Shown one piece after another: positions 1-3,668 of a stretch of DNA of 6,024 bases. Under the pieces are notes generated by a model, which did not search any database, was not told where the DNA came from, and saw only the letters and a list, made by a program, of their open reading frames with translations. Each line of letters starts with the position of its first letter. Positions within the stretch are counted from its first letter, which is position 1. The stretch covers positions 2,136,087 through 2,142,110 of the forward strand of contig CP070843.1 in assembly GCA_020350905.1 (NCBI GenBank). The letters run 5' to 3'. The position numbers and the translations under genes are program-made. The DNA is from Deltaproteobacteria bacterium. GTDB lineage: Bacteria > Desulfobacterota > Syntrophobacteria > BM002.

Positions 1-843
1 CCCAGGACAGATATTCCGGCACCGGACGTTTATACGAATCCGCAGATAATGGCCTGGATCATGGACACCTACAGCATGTCCATCGGCTATGCCGAACCTG
101 GAGTGGTTACCGGCAAGCCAATAGAAGTGGGGGGATCTCTAGGCCGAAATGAGGCCACCAGCCGTGGCTGTGTATTTTCCATCTATTCAATGCTCAAACG
201 ACTGAATCGAGATGTGAATGAACAAACGGTTGCGGTTCAAGGCTATGGTAATGTAGGCTATCACGCTGCCGACATTCTGCACGATGCTGGTGCCACGATC
301 GTTGCAGCCAGCGACAGCAAAGGTGGAGTCTACAACCCCAAAGGTTTAAACCCCCGCGATTTGGCGGCACATAAGAATGAGACCGGTACGGTGCAAGGAT
401 ATCCTGGTGCAGACAGCATCACCAACGAGGAGTTGCTCGAACTGGAGTGCACGATTCTGATACCGGCAGCGTTGGACAATCAGATAACCGAAAGAAACGC
501 CGACCGCATCAGGGCGGATATTATTGCTGAGGGAGCCAATGGCCCCACAACTCCGGCGGCTGATGACATTCTCTACGACCGGGGCAAGTATCACCTCCCT
601 GATGTTCTCGCCAACGCAGGAGGGGTTACCGTATCCTACTTTGAATGGGTGCAAGGGTTGGAACGTTATTTTTGGACTGAAGAGGAAGTGAATTCCAAGC
701 TCCAGGGAATAATGAATCGTGCCTTCGAAAACGTCTGGCATCTTTCCCAGACTGAGAAGGTGAATATGCGGATGGCCTCATATATGATTGCGGTGAAACG
801 GGTGGCGGAGGCCATGTTGCTGCGAGGATTATACCCCCAGTAA
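1..843 (+). CDS. gdhA: Glutamate dehydrogenase (Glu/Leu/Phe/Val dehydrogenase family), 5'-truncated by the window
   Basis: The frame is open from base 1, so the gene begins upstream; 280 C-terminal residues are visible, against a usual 415-430. The enzyme interconverts glutamate and 2-oxoglutarate plus ammonium in the cytoplasm using NAD(P). The fragment opens with DIPAPDVYTN, the family motif carrying the catalytic aspartate (codon at 25-27). The lysine-containing substrate motifs lie upstream and are not visible. Next come GGSLGRNEAT, then the Rossmann dinucleotide loop GYGNVG (241-258), the SDSKGG segment at the end of the second strand, EGANGPTTP, and ANAGGVTVSYFEW near the C-terminus. 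Family membership is clear. Glutamate rather than another amino acid as substrate is inferred from the close resemblance to Thermotoga/Pyrococcus-type GDH. NAD versus NADP preference cannot be settled by eye. The ATG at 49 is internal. No clear terminator follows the stop. Confidence 0.93.
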   Translation, partial: PRTDIPAPDVYTNPQIMAWIMDTYSMSIGYAEPGVVTGKPIEVGGSLGRNEATSRGCVFSIYSMLKRLNRDVNEQTVAVQGYGNVGYHAADILHDAGATIVAASDSKGGVYNPKGLNPRDLAAHKNETGTVQGYPGADSITNEELLELECTILIPAALDNQITERNADRIRADIIAEGANGPTTPAADDILYDRGKYHLPDVLANAGGVTVSYFEWVQGLERYFWTEEEVNSKLQGIMNRAFENVWHLSQTEKVNMRMASYMIAVKRVAEAMLLRGLYPQ

Positions 844-893
844 GAGAGAACCTGTTTTAAATCATTTTGGTCTAGTTCTTGGTGGTTTTTACT

Positions 894-917
894 GTGGGAG
901 CGGCTTTCCAGCCGCGA
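894..917. repeat. REP-like hairpin (GTGG tetranucleotide plus 6-bp stem)
   Basis: GTGG (894-897) is followed two bases later by a perfect inverted repeat, GCGGCT (900-905) and AGCCGC (910-915), with a TTCC loop and then GA. A GTRG tetranucleotide beside a GC-rich palindrome is the layout of REP elements mobilised by RAYT (TnpA-REP) transposases, and it resembles the common Pseudomonas REP core. Only one copy lies in this window, so its repetitive nature is inferred. It has no T-tract and is therefore not a classical intrinsic terminator, although it could still protect the gdhA mRNA end. Confidence 0.5.
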
Positions 918-1078
918 TAAGCTGAGAACCTAGAAGCCAGAATCCAGTAGGCAATTTGTAAATTAGAAATTCGTAATCCGAACCTATCTTTTCATGCTCT
1001 ATGCGGCGAAAGAGGAAAGTCAGCTTTTTAATTCGTTGACACCCACTGGGCCTCTGTGTTAGAGGGATGCTCACCCGC

Positions 1079-1124
1079 TAGAGGTGGTACCTCGTTCGGT
1101 CATCTTAACCCTCCGCACCGTCTC
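1079..1124 (+). promoter_or_regulatory. T-box-like leader motif upstream of DAHP synthase (tentative)
   Basis: The sequence GAGGTGGTACCTCG (1081-1094) matches the T-box consensus AGGGTGGNACCGCG at 11 of 14 positions, including the whole TGGTACC core. In T-boxes TGGN pairs with the 3' end of an uncharged tRNA; TGGT here would suit a tRNA with discriminator base A. The motif can instead pair as GAGGTGGT (1081-1088) with ACCGTCTC (1117-1124), 8 pairs of which two are G-U. It can also pair as GAGG with CCTC (1110-1113), while CTCC (1111-1114) could pair GGAG of the ribosome binding site. Those alternatives would fit a translational switch. Against it, only about 60 bases separate the Stem-I-like stretch near 1005-1022 from the motif, too short for a normal Stem I and specifier loop. 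T-boxes regulate aromatic amino acid genes in Firmicutes, so the context fits, but this remains a hypothesis. Confidence 0.25.
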
Positions 1125-1160
1125 AGAGCCCGGTTTCGTTCCCAATGGAAGGAGATTCAA

Positions 1161-2198
1161 ATGCTGGTGGTTATGAGCAGTTATGCCACCGAAGAAGAAA
1201 TCGCACAAGTGGTGGTTGCCATCGAACGGCAAGGCAATGTTGCCCGAGTAATAGAGGGTGGTGAGCGTACCGCCATAGGCATTCTTCAAAACAGAGGACC
1301 GGTCGATCCTGCCCCTTTTCTGCTCCTGCCCGGGGTGAAAGAGACCATCCCTGTTTCAAAACCCTATAAGCTCGTTAGTAGAGAGTTTGAACAAACCGAC
1401 ACTATCGTCACGCTCGGGGATGTTGCCATCGGAGGCGATCATTTTGTGATCATTGCTGGTCCCTGTGCAGTCGAGAGCGAGACACAGGCTCTCACTATTG
1501 GTCGCGCAGTTCGGAGCCAAGGCGCCCGCATCTTTAGGGGCGGTGCATATAAGCCACGCACTTCGCCCTATAGTTTTCAGGGCTTGGGAGAAGAAGGGCT
1601 GAAGATTCTCGCCAAGGTGAGAGAGGAAACGGGGTTATACATTGTCACCGAGGCAATGGACCACGAACAGTGTGATCTGGTGGAAGAGTATGCCGACATC
1701 ATCCAGATCGGTGCTCGGAATATGCAGAACTTCTCCTTGCTCAATCGAGCTGGCGAGGCTCGGAAACCTGTTCTCCTCAAGCGCGGTTTGGCCGCAACGA
1801 TCCAGGAATGGCTCATGGCTGCCGAATACGTCATGGCCAAGGGGAATGGCAATGTGATTCTCTGCGAGCGTGGCGTCCGCACTTTTGCCGATCATTCCCG
1901 CAACACTTTGGACTTGAGTGCCATCCCGGTGGTCAAGAAAGAAAGCCATCTTCCAGTTATTGCCGATCCGAGCCATGCCTGCGGCCGCCGTGACCAGGTG
2001 ATTCCCATGAGTCGGGCCTCTGTGGCTGCCGGAACCCATGGTCTGATGGTGGAAGTACACCATGAGCCAGAAAAGGCATTGAGTGATGGCCAGCAAGCTT
2101 TGTTCCCTTCGCAATTCACTCAGATGGTCAATGAGATCCTCCCAATTCTGACGGAGAAACAACGAACAGAACTTGAGCAAGATCGCAGTAGGCAATAG
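1161..2198 (+). CDS. aroF: 3-deoxy-7-phosphoheptulonate (DAHP) synthase, Thermotoga/Bacillus type with N-terminal regulatory domain
   Basis: The enzyme condenses phosphoenolpyruvate and erythrose 4-phosphate to DAHP, the first committed step of aromatic amino acid synthesis, in the cytoplasm. The 345-residue product has a ferredoxin-like (ACT-like) domain at about 1-70 and a TIM barrel at about 85-335. Motifs in order are AGPCAVES (99-106), RGGAYKPRTSPYSFQGLG (126-143), IGARNMQNF (183-191), LLKRG (205-209), ERG-RTF with RNTLD (236-251), and DPSHA-GRR (269-277). C102, H272, E298 and D309 match the metal ligands of the Thermotoga maritima enzyme at the same numbering. In that enzyme the N-terminal domain mediates tyrosine/phenylalanine inhibition, so feedback control is likely. 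The start at 1161 is chosen because AAGGAG (1149-1154) lies 6 bases upstream and the N-terminus MLVVMSS aligns with the family. The frame is open back to an ATG at 1056, but that extension is not family-like and overlaps the leader motif. The next gene, aroB, encodes the following pathway step. Confidence 0.95.
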   Translation: MLVVMSSYATEEEIAQVVVAIERQGNVARVIEGGERTAIGILQNRGPVDPAPFLLLPGVKETIPVSKPYKLVSREFEQTDTIVTLGDVAIGGDHFVIIAGPCAVESETQALTIGRAVRSQGARIFRGGAYKPRTSPYSFQGLGEEGLKILAKVREETGLYIVTEAMDHEQCDLVEEYADIIQIGARNMQNFSLLNRAGEARKPVLLKRGLAATIQEWLMAAEYVMAKGNGNVILCERGVRTFADHSRNTLDLSAIPVVKKESHLPVIADPSHACGRRDQVIPMSRASVAAGTHGLMVEVHHEPEKALSDGQQALFPSQFTQMVNEILPILTEKQRTELEQDRSRQ

Positions 2199-2433
2199 GC
2201 GCCATAGAGTCATTACGCTTCGCTGCCATTCATGGTCATTTGGCCACTGAAAGTGGCTGTCACTACGCTGCGCTGTCATTACGCTTCGCTGTCACTTGTT
2301 GTCACTAGGTCATATGTTTTGTGATAACTAATTTAGGACATCTAACTACAAATGACCATAAATGACGGGCGCTAGCCCAACTGACGCCGCAGGCAAATGA
2401 CTACAAATGACGGCCGTGAGGCCTAATGACCTG
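2199..2433. repeat. GTCA/TGAC repeat block between aroF and aroB
   Basis: This 235-base gap is built largely from short units headed by GTCA on the left and TGAC on the right. GTCA occurs at 2209, 2235, 2259, 2275, 2291, 2301 and 2309. TGAC occurs at 2353, 2363, 2382, 2398, 2408 and 2427. The left half contains three copies of a 16-base unit, GTCAYTACGCTKCGCT, at 2209, 2259 and 2275. It also holds a 6-bp hairpin, GCCACT (2243-2248) with AGTGGC (2252-2257). The right half is a degenerate 45-base tandem duplication (2353-2397 and 2398-2442) with small stems between TGAC words. The AT-rich centre, about 2310-2350, carries a candidate promoter. The function is unknown. It may be a dispersed intergenic repeat family of the host genome or a protein-binding array. 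Confidence 0.75.
2299..2328 (+). promoter_or_regulatory. Candidate sigma-70-type promoter for aroB
   Basis: TTGTCA (2299-2304) matches the -35 consensus at 5 of 6 positions. After an 18-base spacer, GATAAC (2323-2328) matches the -10 at 4 of 6 and is preceded by a TGT extended -10 element (2320-2322). Transcription would start near 2335, so the leader RNA would contain the right-hand TGAC repeats. The -35 element includes one of the repeat's GTCA words. This is a consensus match only; read-through from aroF is equally possible. Confidence 0.3.
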
Positions 2434-2442
2434 ATGTTTGAG
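2353..2442. repeat. Degenerate 45-base tandem duplication with conserved mini-hairpins
   Basis: TGAC words at 2353, 2363 and 2382 recur exactly 45 bases later at 2398, 2408 and 2427. The 12-base string ACTACAAATGAC occurs at 2345-2356 and again at 2400-2411. The segment after the second TGAC of each unit forms a 4-bp stem with a 4-base loop: GGGC-GCTA-GCCC (2367-2378) and GGCC-GTGA-GGCC (2412-2423). The two stems differ in sequence but both remain fully paired. A smaller GCC-GCA-GGC stem (2386-2394) follows the third TGAC. The second unit overlaps the possible aroB start codons. Confidence 0.65.
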
Positions 2443-3537
2443 ATGAAACGTATTCGACTGGAAATAAGGAGCGAAACAGACCGTTCCTACGATATACTAG
2501 TGGGTCGGGGTATTTTAGACAGTCTTCACAGCGAAATACACCGACTGGGAAGCTTTTCTTCTTTTGGCTTGGTGACTGATGAGGTGGTGAGACCGCTGGT
2601 GGCCGAACCACTTCAAAATCAACTGCAGTCTAACTCCATTGATACAACCTTGATTGCATTACCCCCGGGTGAGAGCGCAAAGACCATAGGAACGGTCCTC
2701 GACCTCTGTCAGCAGCTCCTTAGTCAGGGCTTTGACCGCAGAAGTCTACTTCTCGCTATTGGGGGGGGGGTGGTTGGTGATATCACCGGCTTTGCTGCTG
2801 CCATCTATATGCGTGGCATCCCCTACATTCAAGTTCCCACTACCCTGCTCGCCCAAGTGGACAGCTCCCTTGGGGGGAAGACCGGTGTGGATCTACCTTC
2901 AGGTAAGAATCTGTTAGGCGCTTTCCATCAACCTCGGCTTGTGCTCTCCGATCTTGACGTTTTGACCTCTCTTTCCTCTGACGCCAGGCGCGACGGGTTT
3001 GCCGAGGTTATCAAAGCTGCCCTCATCGAAGATCCTGAACTTTTTTCAATTCTGGAAAACGAAGGGGCTGACCTTCTAGACACCAGCAATCCGCTTTTGG
3101 AAACCATTATCGCCAAGGCCTGCGCGGTTAAGTGCCGGGTGGTGAATCGGGACGAGCGTGAAAGTGGATTGCGACGTATTTTGAACTTCGGCCACACTTT
3201 AGGACATGCCTTGGAGGCTGCGACTAATTACAACATAACCCACGGACACGCCGTGGCTGCTGGAATGGCAGTTGCCATCCGGTTCTCCCAACGGTGGGCC
3301 GGGCTCACGAAGGATGCGGCAGATCGTGCTTTGGCATTAATCCGAAACTTAGGGTTGCCCACTGAGCTGCCAGGGGATATACATTCTGAATCATTGTTGT
3401 CCGCCTTGGAAAAGGATAAGAAGATCCAGGCAGGCATTTGTCACTTTGTCCTTATTGCCAATATTGGCCAGGCCGTAATTCATTCGCTTCCTGTGGAGGA
3501 ACTCCAGCGGAGGCTAGAGGAAGAAGTGTCCCTCTAG
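2434..3537 (+). CDS. aroB: 3-dehydroquinate synthase
   Basis: The enzyme converts DAHP to 3-dehydroquinate, step two of the shikimate pathway, using NAD and a divalent metal (usually Zn) in the cytoplasm. From this start the product is 367 residues, normal for the family (about 360). The N-terminal NAD-binding half carries PPGE (77-80) and GGGVVGDITGF (110-120). These are followed by VPTTLLAQVDSSLGGKT (134-150) and SGKNLLGAFHQP (156-167). The metal ligands are E191 (AEVIK), H254 (NFGHTLGHALEA) and H270 (THGHAVAAG), with spacing close to that of E. coli AroB. The start is uncertain. ATG 2434 has GAGG (2418-2421) 12 bases upstream. ATG 2443 gives the most family-like N-terminus (MKRIRLEIR) but has no ribosome binding site. 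ATG 2407 lies inside the TGAC repeat. A run of ten G (2761-2770) encodes the glycine-rich NAD motif with the frame intact. Confidence 0.95.
   Translation: MFEMKRIRLEIRSETDRSYDILVGRGILDSLHSEIHRLGSFSSFGLVTDEVVRPLVAEPLQNQLQSNSIDTTLIALPPGESAKTIGTVLDLCQQLLSQGFDRRSLLLAIGGGVVGDITGFAAAIYMRGIPYIQVPTTLLAQVDSSLGGKTGVDLPSGKNLLGAFHQPRLVLSDLDVLTSLSSDARRDGFAEVIKAALIEDPELFSILENEGADLLDTSNPLLETIIAKACAVKCRVVNRDERESGLRRILNFGHTLGHALEAATNYNITHGHAVAAGMAVAIRFSQRWAGLTKDAADRALALIRNLGLPTELPGDIHSESLLSALEKDKKIQAGICHFVLIANIGQAVIHSLPVEELQRRLEEEVSL
3514..3537 (+). other. Stem-loop ending at the aroB stop codon
   Basis: CTAGAGG (3514-3520) and CCTCTAG (3531-3537) form a perfect 7-bp inverted repeat around a 10-base loop, the right arm ending with the TAG stop of aroB. 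No T-tract follows, so this is not a standard intrinsic terminator. It could affect mRNA stability or be chance. Confidence 0.3.
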
Positions 3538-3654
3538 ATCCGAGGTTCTGAACATCTTCTACAAAAGGGATGTACGATGTGAGATAAAGCATTTCTCTCT
3601 GCCGCACCCCACATCTCAGATCAGGCAATTGTAACTATTTTGTGCTTCGAAGCT

Positions 3655-3659
3655 AAGGA
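3655..3659 (+). promoter_or_regulatory. Ribosome binding site of dnaE
   Basis: AAGGA lies 9 bases before the ATG at 3669 and fixes the dnaE start. The rest of the 131-base gap after aroB shows no clear promoter or terminator; only weak partial stems are visible, for example GATGTG near 3575 with CACATC near 3610. Confidence 0.75.
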
Positions 3660-3668
3660 ACCGCTCGT

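Larger units (their letters stand above)
844..1160. other. Intergenic region between gdhA and the DAHP synthase gene
   Basis: This is a 317-base gap. It holds the REP-like hairpin near its left end and the T-box-like motif near its right end. Between them, about 920-990 is AT-rich with nothing I can assign; it has the look of degenerate dispersed intergenic sequence. A small stem, CCTCT (1051-1055) and AGAGG (1061-1065) with a GTGTT loop, sits just before the T-box-like motif. A TTGACA hexamer occurs at 1036-1041 but lacks a good -10 partner. No tRNA or convincing small gene was found. Confidence 0.6.

Noticed and set aside
994..1062. A 22-codon open frame starting at ATG 994 and ending in TAG 1060-1062, considered as an attenuator leader peptide for aroF.
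   Set aside because: It has no ribosome binding site and contains only one Tyr and one Phe codon, not clustered as a leader peptide for aromatic control would need.
1036..1064. TTGACA at 1036-1041 as the -35 of an aroF promoter.
   Set aside because: The -35 is perfect but no hexamer at 15-18 bases matches the -10 at more than 3 of 6 positions; a start there would also leave any T-box Stem I out of the transcript.
889..1074. A 61-codon minus-strand open frame in the gdhA-aroF gap.
   Set aside because: It is composed of the REP-like hairpin and AT-rich intergenic sequence and has no recognisable protein motif.
1056..1160. Upstream in-frame extension of aroF to ATG 1056.
   Set aside because: The extra 35 residues are not like the family N-terminus and have no good ribosome binding site, whereas ATG 1161 has AAGGAG and gives metal-ligand numbering identical to the Thermotoga enzyme.
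1635..2279. A 214-codon minus-strand open frame opposite aroF and the repeat block.
   Set aside because: It overlaps conserved DAHP synthase coding sequence and has no recognisable motif; it is a shadow that runs into the repeats.
2199..2430. The GTCA/TGAC block considered as a CRISPR array or plasmid-like iteron origin.
   Set aside because: Repeat units are too short and irregular, with no uniform spacers for CRISPR; there is no rep or cas gene nearby and the context is housekeeping genes.
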